Below are positions 18,151 to 27,430 of a stretch of 64,000 nt of DNA, one piece after another (within the stretch, counting starts at the first letter, position 1; each line of letters begins with the position of its first letter). The stretch is from contig JAQUVX010000017.1 in the NCBI GenBank assembly GCA_028693165.1, positions 1 through 64,000 of the forward strand, given 5' to 3'. Position numbers and translations under genes: made by a program. The DNA comes from Lachnospiraceae bacterium (GTDB lineage Bacteria > Bacillota > Clostridia > Lachnospirales > Lachnospiraceae). Below the pieces are notes generated by a model. That model was given only the letters and a program-made list of their open reading frames with translations. It was not told the DNA's origin and ran no database searches.

Positions 18151-20421
18151 ATGAATTTGGAACCACGTGTGGAAATCCTGGCGCCGGCCGGGTCGATGGA
18201 AAGTATGATAGCGGCAATCAATGCCGGGGCAGATGCGGTCTATATGGGCGGCAGCCGTTTTGGTGCACGGGCCTATGCGGACAACCCTGAGGAGGATCGT
18301 TTTCTGGATGCGATCAATTATGCACACCTGCATGGATGCAGGCTGTACATGACGGTCAACACGCTGGTCAAAGAGACGGAGCTGGATCAGGTCTATGAGT
18401 TTTTGAAGCCCTATTATGAGCGGGGACTGGATGCGGTGATCGTGCAGGACATGGGCGTCTTTGCAGTGATTCGTAAGGCATTTCCGGATCTTCCGATTCA
18501 TGCCAGCACGCAGATGACGGTGACCGGCTGCCGAAGTGCGGCTTACTTAAAAGAATTGGGAGCTACCCGCGTGGTGACGGCACGGGAGCTTTCTCTGGAG
18601 GAGATTGCCCGCATCCGCGATGAGGTGGATATCGAGATCGAGAGCTTTGTGCATGGCGCTCTGTGCTACTGTTATTCGGGGCAGTGCCTGCTCAGCAGCC
18701 TGATCGGGGGGCGGAGCGGAAATCGTGGACGCTGTGCACAGCCGTGCAGACTGCCGTATGAGGTGCAGGGACAGGCAGCAGGCGGTCAGAAGGGCAAGGG
18801 CGACGAGCGTTATGTGCTGAGTCTGAAGGATCTGTGCACGCTGGATATCCTGCCGGAGGTGATCGAAGCCGGGGTGTATTCGCTGAAGATCGAAGGGCGG
18901 ATGAAGAGTCCGCGCTACACGGCGGGGGTGGTCAGCATCTACCGCAAATATACAGATTTGTATTTGAAGCATGGCAGGGAAGGCTACCGGGTGAAGCCGG
19001 AGGACCGGGCCATGCTGTTGGAGTTGTTTGACCGCGGAGGCTTCACGGAAGGGTATTACCGTCAGCACAACGGGCGGGAGATGATTGCGCTGAAGGAAAA
19101 GCCGGCGTTTCGTGAGGGGAATCAGGCGCTGTTTGAGCGGCTGGATCGTGATTTTGTGGAAAAGAAGAGGCAGGAGCCGATTACCGGCCATGTGGTCATG
19201 CGGGAACAGGAGCCGATCCGGCTGGAGCTGAGACTGGATTCTATGCCGGAATTATCACCGATTGTGGTGTCGGGAGCTGAGGTTCAGACGGCACAGAATC
19301 AGCCCTTTACGGAGGAGAAGCTGCTAAAGCAGATGAACAAGACCGGCAATACACCGTTTGTATTTGACAGACTGACGGCAGAGCTGTCCGGCGCCTGTTT
19401 CCTCCCGGTGCAGGCGTTAAACGAACTGCGCCGTCAGGGGATGGAGCAGTTGGAGGAGGCGGTTTTGAGCCGATACCATAGAGTGGCTGAGGCAGAAGAA
19501 CCGTGTGACAGGAAATCGGAAGCGGCTGTGACAACGGCAGCGGCGAAGCAGGCAGACAACGCTGCGGACAGAGCGGATGCGATGAAGATTTGCGTCTCTC
19601 TCGAGGACATGCGTGGATTTTCTGCGGCCTTATCCAATCAGGACGTGGACGCGATCTATCTGGACAGTGTGGGCTTTGGGGCGGAAACCTGGGCAGACTG
19701 CGCGGCGAAATGCCGGAAAGCAGAGAAAGCCTGTGCACTGATCCTGCCGCATATTTTTCGATCGGAGGCGGAACGCTATCTGACAAAGCATCAGGACGAA
19801 CTGAAGCAGGCAGGCTTTTCGGCTCTGGTTCTGCGCTCCATGGAGGAAGTGGCTTTTCTGCGGGAGCTTGGCATGGGCGACATTCCGTTGATTTTTGATG
19901 CGAACCTCTACACGATGAATCACAGGGCGGCGGAGCAGATGATGCAGATGGGCGCGTCGGGGCTTACGCTTCCGCTGGAGCTAAACAGTCATGAACTGGA
20001 AGAGCTAAAGCGGGGAGTCCAGAAAGCAGGGGCGGATCAGGTGGAGTGGGAGATGGTGGCCTACGGTTATCTCCCGGCCATGGTATCGGCCAACTGCGTC
20101 GTGCGCACGATGCGGGGATGCACCGGGAAGCCGGAGCTTGTGTGGATGAAGGACCGAACAGGAAAACAGCTGCCGGTTCGCAGTCACTGCCGGTTCTGCT
20201 ACAATACCATCTACAATCCGAGCCCGCTGTCGCTGCTGGGGCAGGAGCGCATTGTGGAGCGCATCGCTCCGTCGGTTCTGCGCCTTGCGTTTACCATTGA
20301 GACACCGCAGCAGATTCAGGCGGTTATTGCGGCTTATGTGGATCATTTCCGATATGGGAAGGATACGCCGGTTCCGTTTACAGACTTCACGCGCGGGCAT
20401 TTGAAGCGCGGAGTGGAATAG
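18151..20421 (+). CDS. U32 family peptidase / RlhA-type rRNA hydroxylation protein
   Basis: A long-form U32 protein of about 756 residues. The U32 signature is ESFVHGALCYCYSGQCLLSS... followed by GNRGRCAQPCRLPY, whose cysteines can hold an Fe-S cluster. The C-terminal half has a second Cys group (SANCVVRTMRGC... SHCRFCYN). E. coli relatives include YegQ/TrhP (tRNA ho5U) and RlhA (23S rRNA ho5C), so an RNA-modification role is more likely than proteolysis. The start is ATG 18151 or TTG 18157: AGCAGGAGG touches the ATG, giving better spacing for the TTG. An in-frame GTG/ATG at 18073 overlaps a terminator. Followed after 22 bases by the SEDS gene. Confidence 0.85.
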   Translation: MNLEPRVEILAPAGSMESMIAAINAGADAVYMGGSRFGARAYADNPEEDRFLDAINYAHLHGCRLYMTVNTLVKETELDQVYEFLKPYYERGLDAVIVQDMGVFAVIRKAFPDLPIHASTQMTVTGCRSAAYLKELGATRVVTARELSLEEIARIRDEVDIEIESFVHGALCYCYSGQCLLSSLIGGRSGNRGRCAQPCRLPYEVQGQAAGGQKGKGDERYVLSLKDLCTLDILPEVIEAGVYSLKIEGRMKSPRYTAGVVSIYRKYTDLYLKHGREGYRVKPEDRAMLLELFDRGGFTEGYYRQHNGREMIALKEKPAFREGNQALFERLDRDFVEKKRQEPITGHVVMREQEPIRLELRLDSMPELSPIVVSGAEVQTAQNQPFTEEKLLKQMNKTGNTPFVFDRLTAELSGACFLPVQALNELRRQGMEQLEEAVLSRYHRVAEAEEPCDRKSEAAVTTAAAKQADNAADRADAMKICVSLEDMRGFSAALSNQDVDAIYLDSVGFGAETWADCAAKCRKAEKACALILPHIFRSEAERYLTKHQDELKQAGFSALVLRSMEEVAFLRELGMGDIPLIFDANLYTMNHRAAEQMMQMGASGLTLPLELNSHELEELKRGVQKAGADQVEWEMVAYGYLPAMVSANCVVRTMRGCTGKPELVWMKDRTGKQLPVRSHCRFCYNTIYNPSPLSLLGQERIVERIAPSVLRLAFTIETPQQIQAVIAAYVDHFRYGKDTPVPFTDFTRGHLKRGVE

Positions 20422-20443
20422 ACACGGCGGGAACAGGGGAATT

Positions 20444-21772
20444 ATGGTTAATGTGATCATCGAGGTCTCGAAGTATCTGCTGATACTGTTGATGGCCATT
20501 TACACGTATTTGAATTTCAGCTATTTTCGCTTTCATGAAGAAGGGGAGCAGAACCGCACCTGCAGACGACAGAATGTGGCGATGTTTCTGATCCATTTTG
20601 TGGCATATGCGATTTTGTTTTTGAAGTCGGAGGATGAGCGCGTGGTGCTGTTTTATCTGGCACAGGTCATTTTTCTGGAGGCTTACATCGGCCTGTACCG
20701 GCTCTTTTACCGCAAGATGTCACGGATTCTGGTGAACAACATGTGCATGCTGCTCTGTGTGGGCTTCATCATTTTGACGCGGCTCTCCTTTGAAAAGGCC
20801 ATGAGGCAGTTCCTGATTGTGGCGGTGTCGGCGCTGGTTACCTGGATTATTCCGTTTATTATGGACCGGGTGTGGCAGCTCTCCCGGATTCCCTGGGTGT
20901 ACGGCATCCTGGGCCTGGTGCTTTTGATTGTGGTCTGGATCGTGGGAAACAACAGCTTCGGAGCGCAGCTTTCGATTCAGATTGCGGGGATTGCATTCCA
21001 GCCTTCGGAGTTTGTAAAGCTCAGCTTCGTGTTCTTTGTGGCGACGATGTTTTACAGGTCTACGGATTTCATGACGATCGTGGTCACGACGGCCATGGCG
21101 GCGGCACATGTGCTGGTGCTGGTGTTGTCCAAGGATCTGGGCAGCGCACTGATCTTTTTTGTGACGTACCTGACGATGCTGTTTGTGGCGACCGGAAGCT
21201 GGGGCTATCTGATCACAGGCATGATGGGAGGCTGCGGGGCATCGGTCGTTGCCTATGCCCTGTTTTCGCATGTGCGGACGCGGGTGGCGGCCTGGAGCAA
21301 TCCCTGGCAGGATATCGACAACCGGGGCTATCAGATCACGCAGTCGCTGTTTGCCATGGGCACCGGCGGATGGTTTGGAATGGGACTGTATCAGGGGATG
21401 CCCTACAAGATTCCGGTGGTGGAAAAGGATTTTGTATTTGCGGCGATCTCGGAGGAACTGGGCGGAATCTTTGCGGTCTGTGTGCTTCTGATCTGCCTGG
21501 GCTGCTTTTTGCAGTTTATGATGATTGCGGCGAAGATGCAGTCGGTGTTTTATAAACTGATTGCGTTCGGACTTGGCATTGTTTACGTGACGCAGGTATT
21601 TCTGACGGTTGGCGGTGTGACAAAATTCATTCCGTCCACCGGCCTGACCCTGCCGCTTGTCAGCTATGGCGGAAGTTCGATCCTGAGTACGTTCATTCTG
21701 TTTGGCGTCATTCAGGGCCTGTATATTCTGAAAAGAAATGATGAGGAAGATTATGAAGAAACAAAAGCCTAA
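20444..21772 (+). CDS. SEDS family peptidoglycan glycosyltransferase (FtsW/RodA)
   Basis: Multi-pass membrane enzyme that polymerises lipid II. The 442-residue protein has about 10-12 helices and SEDS landmarks: the FQPSEFVKLSFV block, KDLGSALIFF, SNPWQDIDNRGYQITQSLFAMGTGGWFGMGL, and the C-terminal PSTGLTLPLVSYGGSS. The N-terminal extension of about 130 residues before the conserved core is long for FtsW. Translationally coupled to the PBP gene: the two overlap by 20 bases, the classic SEDS-bPBP pair. Whether it serves division or elongation cannot be told here, though zapA is close by. Confidence 0.9.
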   Translation: MVNVIIEVSKYLLILLMAIYTYLNFSYFRFHEEGEQNRTCRRQNVAMFLIHFVAYAILFLKSEDERVVLFYLAQVIFLEAYIGLYRLFYRKMSRILVNNMCMLLCVGFIILTRLSFEKAMRQFLIVAVSALVTWIIPFIMDRVWQLSRIPWVYGILGLVLLIVVWIVGNNSFGAQLSIQIAGIAFQPSEFVKLSFVFFVATMFYRSTDFMTIVVTTAMAAAHVLVLVLSKDLGSALIFFVTYLTMLFVATGSWGYLITGMMGGCGASVVAYALFSHVRTRVAAWSNPWQDIDNRGYQITQSLFAMGTGGWFGMGLYQGMPYKIPVVEKDFVFAAISEELGGIFAVCVLLICLGCFLQFMMIAAKMQSVFYKLIAFGLGIVYVTQVFLTVGGVTKFIPSTGLTLPLVSYGGSSILSTFILFGVIQGLYILKRNDEEDYEETKA

Positions 21773-23180
21773 TCCCAAGTCGAACAAGAACATTCTCGTC
21801 ATCACCTATGCGCTGGTGGGGCTGTTTGTGTGCATGCTGGGATATTTTGGATATTTTTTGCAGGTACAGAGTGAGAATATCATCAACAATTCTTATAATG
21901 CAAGGCTGGACAGTTTTTCGGACCGGATCGTGCGGGGCGAACTGCTCAGCCGGGACGGGCAGGTGCTGGCGCGCACGGAGGTGGCGGAGGACGGCACGGA
22001 GGTGCGCCGCTACCCGTATGATGCGCTGTTTGCGCATGTGGTCGGGTACTCCGACCACGGCAAGGTAGGGCTGGAATCTCTGGCAAATTTCTATCTTTTG
22101 TCCTCCCATGTAAATCTGGTCGAGAAGACGGTCAATGAGTTGTCGGATGAGAAGAATCTGGGCGACAATGTGATCACCACGCTGGATGTGGGGCTGCAGC
22201 AGGTGGCATCGGATGCGCTCGGCGACCGGAAGGGCGCGGTGGTGGTCATGGAACCGGATACGGGAAAGATTCTTGCGATGGTATCCAAGCCGGGATACAA
22301 TCCCAACACCCTGGGTGCGGACTGGGACAGTCTGATTTCCGGGGACAACACGCAGGCACAGCTTTTGAACCGGGCGACGCAGGGACTGTACCCGCCGGGA
22401 TCAACCTTTAAGATCGTGACGATTCTGGAATACATGCGGGAGCATCCGGACACCTGGCGCGACTTTACGTTCGACTGCGACGGCCAGTATGAATATGAGG
22501 ACTACACGATTTCCTGTTACCATGGCAATGCCCATGGACATCAGACACTGGAGCAGGCATTTGCCAATTCCTGCAACGGTGCATTTTCCAGTCTTGGTCT
22601 GGAACTGAATCTGGGGAGTATGCGCACGCTGACGAACCAGCTTCTGTTCAATGCCCAGCTTCCGACGGCACTGGCTTATAGCAAGAGCTCCTTTGTGATG
22701 GGAAGCGACGCCAGTGCCTGGGAGATTTTGCAGACCTCCATCGGTCAGGGAAGTACCCAGATGACTCCGCTGCACAGCTGTCTTGTGGCTTCTGCCATCG
22801 CCAACGGCGGAGTGCTGATGAAGCCCTATCTGATCGATCATGTGGAGACCGTGGCAGGCGAGGAGATCAAGAAGTTTTTGCCGGAGTCCTACGGGCCGCT
22901 GATGAATGCGACGGAGGCCAGCCAGCTCTCGGAGCTGATGCGCCTGGTGGTCACGGACGGAACCGGTTCTGCCGTACGGACAGATGCCTATACGGTGGCG
23001 GGAAAAACCGGCTCTGCGGAATTTGAGACAGGAAAGGAAACTCATGCCTGGTTTACCGGATTTGCTCCGGCGGAGAATCCGCAGCTTGCGGTGACCGTGC
23101 TCGTGGAGGAGGGCGGCTCCGGCGGACAGGCGGCGGCCCCGATTGCGCGGAGCATCTTTGATACCTGGTTTTCACGTTAA
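21753..23180 (+). CDS. Class B penicillin-binding protein (transpeptidase)
   Basis: Cross-links peptidoglycan, partner of the upstream SEDS protein. One N-terminal membrane helix (about 13-37) is followed by a short pedestal and the transpeptidase domain. Active-site motifs are all present: SxxK in PPGSTFK (Ser217, Lys220), SxN in ANSCNGAF, and KTG in VAGKTGSAEF. At 475 residues it is short, like the PbpA group found beside RodA/FtsW. ATG 21753 follows GAGGAAG within the end of the SEDS gene; ATGs at 21738 and 21741 lack a site. Confidence 0.92.
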   Translation: MKKQKPNPKSNKNILVITYALVGLFVCMLGYFGYFLQVQSENIINNSYNARLDSFSDRIVRGELLSRDGQVLARTEVAEDGTEVRRYPYDALFAHVVGYSDHGKVGLESLANFYLLSSHVNLVEKTVNELSDEKNLGDNVITTLDVGLQQVASDALGDRKGAVVVMEPDTGKILAMVSKPGYNPNTLGADWDSLISGDNTQAQLLNRATQGLYPPGSTFKIVTILEYMREHPDTWRDFTFDCDGQYEYEDYTISCYHGNAHGHQTLEQAFANSCNGAFSSLGLELNLGSMRTLTNQLLFNAQLPTALAYSKSSFVMGSDASAWEILQTSIGQGSTQMTPLHSCLVASAIANGGVLMKPYLIDHVETVAGEEIKKFLPESYGPLMNATEASQLSELMRLVVTDGTGSAVRTDAYTVAGKTGSAEFETGKETHAWFTGFAPAENPQLAVTVLVEEGGSGGQAAAPIARSIFDTWFSR

Positions 23181-23211
23181 GAAATAAAAAACACACAAAG
23201 GAGGAACTATC

Positions 23212-23994
23212 GTGTTTCGAGCAAAAGAATATGTGCGGGCAAAAAGTCTGCAGGAAGCGTATGACTTAAACCAGAAACGCAGCAGTGTACTGCTGGGCGG
23301 CATGATGTGGCTGAAGATGGGCCGCAATGATAAAGGAACGGCGATCGATCTGTCGGAACTTGGACTGGATGGAATCGAGGAGGATGAGACCGAATTTCGC
23401 ATCGGCTGTATGTGCAGTCTGCGCAGGCTGGAACAGCATGAGGGACTGAATCGTTATTTTGGCGGGGTATGGAAAGAATGCACACGTTTTATCGTGGGAA
23501 CGCAGTTCCGCAACACGGCGACGGTGGGCGGAAGTGTCTTCGGGCGCTATGGATTTTCGGATATTCTGACCTGTCTGATGGTGCTCGATGCGCAGGTGGA
23601 GCTGTACCAGGGCGGAATCATTCCGATCGCGGCCTTTGCCGGGATGAAATACGACCGGGATATTCTGGTGCGCGTAATCATCCGGAAGGACGGACGGAGA
23701 GCGGCCTACACAAGCCAGCGGCGTTCCAAAACGGATTTTCCGCTGATTGCCTGCGGGCTGGCACGGAAAGAAGGCATCTGGTATGCGGCGATCGGGGCGA
23801 GACCGGAGAAGGCTGTCCTTGTGACGGCACCGGTGACGGAGGAGCCGTTTGAGGTTCAGGCCAAAGAGCTGGCCGACCGGTTCTGTTTCCGTGACAATCT
23901 GCGGGGAAGCGGTGATTACCGCAGACATCTGGCGGGAATTTACATGAGACGGCTGATGGAGCAGCTTGGAGAGGAGGATCTGGAATGCAGATAA
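23212..23994 (+). CDS. Molybdenum hydroxylase FAD subunit (xanthine dehydrogenase family)
   Basis: FAD-binding middle subunit of a three-subunit molybdenum hydroxylase. The 260-residue protein carries the FAD_binding_5 pattern with VLLGGMMWLKMG near the N-terminus and the GTQFRNTATVGGSVFGR loop. A CO_deh_flav_C-like C-terminal part follows. Start is GTG 23212, with AAAGGAGGA 7 bases upstream. It begins 31 bases after the PBP gene and overlaps the Fe-S subunit by 10 bases. Substrate could be a purine, nicotinate or another aromatic heterocycle. Confidence 0.88.
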   Translation: MFRAKEYVRAKSLQEAYDLNQKRSSVLLGGMMWLKMGRNDKGTAIDLSELGLDGIEEDETEFRIGCMCSLRRLEQHEGLNRYFGGVWKECTRFIVGTQFRNTATVGGSVFGRYGFSDILTCLMVLDAQVELYQGGIIPIAAFAGMKYDRDILVRVIIRKDGRRAAYTSQRRSKTDFPLIACGLARKEGIWYAAIGARPEKAVLVTAPVTEEPFEVQAKELADRFCFRDNLRGSGDYRRHLAGIYMRRLMEQLGEEDLECR

Positions 23995-24455
23995 AGATTA
24001 CGTTAAACGGAAAGCCGGTGACGGCGGAAATTCAGGCAGATACACTGCTTTTGGATCTTTTGCGCGAGCAGGGCTGCTACAGCGTAAAGCGCGGCTGTGA
24101 GACTTCCAACTGCGGACTCTGTACCGTGTGGCTGGATCAGCTTCCGGTGCTGTCCTGTTCTGTGCTGGCGGCCAGAGCAGACGGTCATGCGATCATCACG
24201 CTGGAGGGTGTCCCGAAAGAGGCGGAGGCTTTTAGCGATTATCTGGCAAAGGAAGGGGCAGACCAGTGCGGATTTTGCAGTCCTGGACTGATCCTGAATG
24301 TGCTTGCGATGGAGCGGGAGCTTACCGATCCGGATGAGGAGCAGATTCTGGAATTTCTGTCCGGAAATCTGTGCCGCTGCACCGGTTATATGGGACAGCT
24401 GCGTGCGATCCGGAACTATTTGAAATCCCGCAGCAAACATGAGAGGGAGGTGTAG
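23985..24455 (+). CDS. Molybdenum hydroxylase 2Fe-2S subunit
   Basis: Small electron-transfer subunit of 156 residues holding two 2Fe-2S clusters. The plant-ferredoxin-like cluster uses GCYSVKRGCETSNCGLC plus the Cys of VLSC. The second uses QCGFCSPG and LCRCTGY. Both sets are complete. The start overlaps the FAD subunit and is preceded by GGAGAGGAGG. Fits the FAD / Fe-S / Mo order common in anaerobic Firmicutes. Confidence 0.94.
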   Translation: MQIKITLNGKPVTAEIQADTLLLDLLREQGCYSVKRGCETSNCGLCTVWLDQLPVLSCSVLAARADGHAIITLEGVPKEAEAFSDYLAKEGADQCGFCSPGLILNVLAMERELTDPDEEQILEFLSGNLCRCTGYMGQLRAIRNYLKSRSKHEREV

Positions 24456-24460
24456 ACGCG

Positions 24461-26761
24461 ATGGAGAGAACGAAGCATTATGTAGGAAGTCCGGTCATCA
24501 AGAAGGATGCGAAGGCGCTGCTTGCCGGAAAACCGGTCTATACCGACGACATCGCTCCGGCGGACTGTCTGATCGTCAAGGTGCTGCGCAGTCCTCATGC
24601 CCACGCGCTGATCGAGGAGATCGATACGGCGAGGGCGCTTGCCGTGCCGGGAATTGAGACGATTCTGACCTGGAAGGATTCCCCGCAGAAGCGGTTTACC
24701 ATGGCGGGGCAGACCTATCCGGAGCCAAGTCCGTATGACCGTCTGATCCTGGATCAGCGTATGCGGTTCGTGGGAGATGCGGCGGCGATCGTGGCGGGAA
24801 GCGACGAGCGTGCGGTGGACCGCGCCCTGCGTCTGATCAAGGTAAAGTATCAGGTTCTGGAGCCGGTGCTGGACTTTCACACGGCGAAGGATCATGCGGT
24901 TTTGGTCCATCCGGAGGACAGCTGGAAAAGTCTGTGCCCGGTTGGAGCGGACAGCAGGCGGAATCTATGTGCTTCCATGACGGATGGAACCGGCGATGTC
25001 GACACGGTTCTGAGCCAGTGTGCACATGTGATCGAACATACTTATCACGTAAAGGCGAACCAGCAGGCCATGATGGAGACCTTCCGCACCTTTACGACGC
25101 TGGATGCTTACGGGAGGCTGAATGTGACCTCCTCCACCCAGATTCCGTTCCATGTGCGCCGCATTGTGGCAAACGCACTGGATATTCCGAAATCAAAGGT
25201 GCGTGTCATCAAACCGCGTATCGGCGGCGGCTTCGGAGCCAAGCAGACGGTGGTTTCTGAGGTCTATCCGGCACTGGTGACCTGGAAGACCGGGAAGCCG
25301 GCGAAGATGATCTTCACGCGTTATGAATCCCAGATTGCGTCTTCCCCTCGTCATGAGATGGAAGTCACGGTACGTCTGGGCGCAGACGAGGACGGCGTGT
25401 TTCAGGCGATCGATCTGTATACCTTGTCGAATACCGGCGCGTTTGGGGAACATGGCCCGACCACGGTAGGACTTTCCGGGCACAAATCGATTCCGCTGTA
25501 TGCGACCCCGAAGGCGTATCGTTTCAGCTATGATGTGGTTTACACCAACACCATGTCTGCCGGTGCTTACCGGGGCTACGGTGCGACCCAGGGAATCTTT
25601 GCGCTGGAATCAGCGGTTAATGAGCTGGCGCGTGAATTGCAGATGGACCCGGTTCAGCTGCGTGAGAAAAACATGGTGCATGAAGGCGATGTGATGCCGG
25701 CCTACTATGGTGAGACGGCAAACAGCTGCGCACTGGACCGCTGTATGGCAAGGGCGAAAGAGCTGATGCACTGGGATGACAAATACCCCAGCCGTGCCCT
25801 CGGAAATGGAAAGGTGCGGGCTGTCGGCGTTGCCATGTCCATGCAGGGTTCCGCCATTTCCAACTGTGATGTGGGGTCTGTGACATTGAAGCTGAATGAC
25901 GATGGATTTTACAGCCTGATGATCGGCGCGGCGGACATGGGAACCGGCTGTGACACGACCCTGTCCCAGATTGCGGCGGACTGTCTGTGCTGTGACCTGG
26001 ACAATATTGTGGTGCACGGCGTGGATACGGACGTATCCCCTTATGATTCCGGTTCTTACGCTTCCAGCACGGCTTATCTGACCGGCATGGCAACCATGAA
26101 AACCTGTGAATCCATGGTGAAGAAGATTCTGGAAAAGGGAGCGGAGTATCTGGAGCGAACGATTGGAGACGTGGATTTTGACGGCAGCGAGGTGTTCTGT
26201 CTGGATGGTTCCGGGCGCATTAGCCTGCAGGATATCGGCAATCGTGTCATGTGCAACAACGGCAAGGCTCTGGAAGTGACAGAATCCCATTCTTCGCCGG
26301 TTTCCCCGCCGCCATTTATGGTGGGTATGGCGGAGATCGAGCTGGATCAGGAAACCTGTGATTACAAGCTGGTCAATTACGTGGCGGTAGTGGACTGCGG
26401 AACTCCGATCAACCCGAATCTTGTGCGGGTGCAGACCGAGGGCGGTCTCGGGCAGGGCATTGGTATGGCGATGTTTGAGGATGTGACCCGCTCGGAAAAA
26501 GGACAGGTCTACGAGAATTCCTTTATGCAGTACAAGCTTCCGACCCGTATGGATGTGGGAACGATTCAGGTGGAATTTGAGAGCAGCTATGAGCCGACCG
26601 GACCATTCGGCGTCAAATCTATCGGCGAGGTAGTGATCAATACGCCGTCTCCGGCCATCGCCGGTGCGGTAGCCAATGCGGCCGGCGTGCAGATCCGCGA
26701 ACTGCCGATTACGGCAGAGAAGATTTTCCGTGCACGCGCCGCGCTGAAAAACGGCGGTTGA
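24461..26761 (+). CDS. Molybdenum hydroxylase large (molybdopterin) subunit
   Basis: Catalytic subunit of 766 residues that binds molybdopterin and hydroxylates the substrate with water as oxygen source. The N-terminal a/b hammerhead (about 15-120) is followed by the Mo-binding domain, with PRIGGGFGAKQ, SAGAYRGYGATQGIFALE and the C-terminal GVKSIGEVVINTPSPAIAGA. The Glu in the last block corresponds to the catalytic base. No in-frame TGA suggests selenocysteine. GAGGGAGGTG precedes ATG 24461. No molybdenum-cofactor maturation gene is beside it in this window. Confidence 0.92.
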   Translation: MERTKHYVGSPVIKKDAKALLAGKPVYTDDIAPADCLIVKVLRSPHAHALIEEIDTARALAVPGIETILTWKDSPQKRFTMAGQTYPEPSPYDRLILDQRMRFVGDAAAIVAGSDERAVDRALRLIKVKYQVLEPVLDFHTAKDHAVLVHPEDSWKSLCPVGADSRRNLCASMTDGTGDVDTVLSQCAHVIEHTYHVKANQQAMMETFRTFTTLDAYGRLNVTSSTQIPFHVRRIVANALDIPKSKVRVIKPRIGGGFGAKQTVVSEVYPALVTWKTGKPAKMIFTRYESQIASSPRHEMEVTVRLGADEDGVFQAIDLYTLSNTGAFGEHGPTTVGLSGHKSIPLYATPKAYRFSYDVVYTNTMSAGAYRGYGATQGIFALESAVNELARELQMDPVQLREKNMVHEGDVMPAYYGETANSCALDRCMARAKELMHWDDKYPSRALGNGKVRAVGVAMSMQGSAISNCDVGSVTLKLNDDGFYSLMIGAADMGTGCDTTLSQIAADCLCCDLDNIVVHGVDTDVSPYDSGSYASSTAYLTGMATMKTCESMVKKILEKGAEYLERTIGDVDFDGSEVFCLDGSGRISLQDIGNRVMCNNGKALEVTESHSSPVSPPPFMVGMAEIELDQETCDYKLVNYVAVVDCGTPINPNLVRVQTEGGLGQGIGMAMFEDVTRSEKGQVYENSFMQYKLPTRMDVGTIQVEFESSYEPTGPFGVKSIGEVVINTPSPAIAGAVANAAGVQIRELPITAEKIFRARAALKNGG

Positions 26762-26807
26762 AATGCTCTGTGAACGGTCACAGAACGGTCAGGCGGGAAA
26801 CTTCACC

Positions 26808-26836
26808 TTGCATATTCGATGAAATAGAGGTATACT
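26808..26836 (+). promoter_or_regulatory. Promoter of the NUDIX gene, with upstream direct repeat
   Basis: TTGCAT (26808-26813), 17 bases, TATACT (26831-26836). Two copies of GAACGGTCA (26772-26780 and 26783-26791), start-to-start 11 bases, lie about 17 bases upstream of the -35 box, on the same face of the helix. Confidence 0.75.
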
Positions 26837-26901
26837 TAGGACAGTCTGTGAGACACACCACGGTAGTGCTGACCGGCACTGCGCGACCAGGAGGGATTGC
26901 A

Positions 26902-27354
26902 ATGATAGAAGCAACGAGCTGTGGAGGTGTGGTTATATTTCGCGGGAAGATCTTAGTCCTCTATAAGAATTACAAGAACAAGTATGAGGGCTGGGTTCTG
27001 CCAAAGGGAACTGTAGAAGCAGGTGAGGAATATAAGGAGACCGCTCTTCGGGAAGTGAAAGAGGAGACCGGAGTTACTGCCTCGATCATCAAGTATATCG
27101 GAAAGAGTTCTTACTCGTTCAACACGCCACAGGATATGGTGGAGAAGGATGTACACTGGTATTTGATGATGGCCGACAGCTATTACAGCAAACCGCAGCG
27201 TGAAGAACATTTTGTCGATTCCGGATATTATAAGTTTTATGAAGCATATCATCTTTTGAAGTTCTCCAACGAGAAACAGATCCTTGAGAAAGCTTACAAT
27301 GAATATCTGGACTTGAAGAAGGCCAACCTCTGGGGCAACAAAAAATATTTCTAA
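26902..27354 (+). CDS. NUDIX hydrolase
   Basis: A 150-residue nucleoside-diphosphate-linked-X hydrolase. The NUDIX box reads GTVEAGEEYKETALREVKEETGV (about 40-62), with the REVKEE core that binds the metal. The sequence LPKGTVEAGE resembles diadenosine polyphosphate or MutT-type enzymes, but specificity cannot be fixed. ATG 26902 has CAGGAGGGA 5 bases ahead; the frame is open further upstream but that part covers the promoter. Stands alone between a promoter and a terminator. Confidence 0.9.
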   Translation: MIEATSCGGVVIFRGKILVLYKNYKNKYEGWVLPKGTVEAGEEYKETALREVKEETGVTASIIKYIGKSSYSFNTPQDMVEKDVHWYLMMADSYYSKPQREEHFVDSGYYKFYEAYHLLKFSNEKQILEKAYNEYLDLKKANLWGNKKYF

Positions 27355-27370
27355 TCGAATCAGGAAAGAC

Positions 27371-27406
27371 AACAGGCATCCCGGAGTAATCTGGGGTGCC
27401 TGTTTT
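27371..27406 (+). terminator. Terminator of the NUDIX gene
   Basis: AACAGGCATCCC (27371-27382) pairs with GGGGTGCCTGTT and is followed by TT. Confidence 0.8.
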
Positions 27407-27430
27407 AAACTAGGACAAGGAGCAAAAGAA

